Origin: Candidatus Atribacteria bacterium
GTDB taxonomy: Bacteria; Atribacterota; Atribacteria; Atribacterales; Atribacteraceae
Direction: 5' to 3'
Length of the DNA stretch: 5,772 nucleotides
NCBI GenBank assembly: GCA_003561145.1
Contig: PWXL01000139.1
Span: forward strand, 1 to 5,772
This document shows positions 5,715 through 5,772 of this stretch, piece by piece. The translations under genes were made by a program, and so were the position numbers. The first letter of the stretch is position 1. Each line of letters begins with the position of its first letter. The notes beneath the pieces were generated by a model, which was not told the origin of the DNA, did not search any database, and was given only the letters and a program-made list of their open reading frames with translations.

Positions 5715-5772
5715 GAGCGCTGAGGTGTACCTTGGACTGCACAATTGCTTACTGAAAACACAATTATTACCC
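5643..5772. mobile_element. Possible end of an inserted element that truncated the PIN toxin
   Basis: Toxin homology ends abruptly at 5642. The following bases contain a close direct repeat GGTCAC (5646-5651, 5654-5659) and then ATCTTGTATTATCACTTTT (5660-5678). I recall strings of the type GGGGTCA..TCTTG..TTATCAC flanking IS200/RAYT-like transposase genes in many genomes, but cannot search for this. In support, GTATTATCACT (5665-5675) is the inverted counterpart, 10 of 11 bases, of AGTGACAATAC (707-717), just behind the RAYT gene at the window's left end. No transposase start is visible before the window ends. Confidence 0.33.

Overview
The window looks like an accessory stretch of an anaerobe-type bacterial chromosome of medium GC content. 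No rRNA, tRNA or other lineage marker is present, so the phylum cannot be fixed. Strong AGGAGG-type ribosome binding sites, a RAYT transposase, a PIN/AbrB toxin-antitoxin pair of the kind I recall from spirochaetes and clostridia, and a large orphan protein would fit either group; this is inference. Every gene I can support lies on the + strand.

Left part (1-1742): the C-terminal two thirds of a REP-associated (IS200-like, Y1) transposase runs in from the left edge. About 125 bases later comes a VapBC-type module. It has an intact ribbon-helix-helix antitoxin (761-1009), which overlaps by ATGA a PIN-domain toxin (1006-1408) broken by one extra base in a CCCC run. Bases 1409-1742 hold no gene I can support, only a weak hairpin and a 14-bp tandem repeat.

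Middle (1743-4889): two intact genes probably form one transcription unit. The first encodes a 684-residue cytoplasmic protein of unknown function whose best start is ATG 1811 (AGGAGG ten bases upstream, extended -10 box at 1740-1748). The second, after 43 bases, encodes a UDP-glucuronate 4-epimerase-like SDR enzyme.

Right part (4890-5772): an AT-rich island carries a second toxin-antitoxin module in which both genes are damaged. The AbrB/MazE-type antitoxin (5140-5416) is frameshifted by an extra A in an A6 run. The overlapping PIN-family toxin (from 5400) loses family resemblance at about 5643, where sequence resembling a mobile-element end begins.

The main theme is erosion: two unrelated PIN toxin modules flank two intact genes, each module is inactivated, and two of the lesions are +1 changes in homopolymer runs. 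Those changes are either real decay, reversible slippage or sequencing error. The only candidate for something undescribed is the 684-residue protein; I do not see a clearly new multi-gene system.
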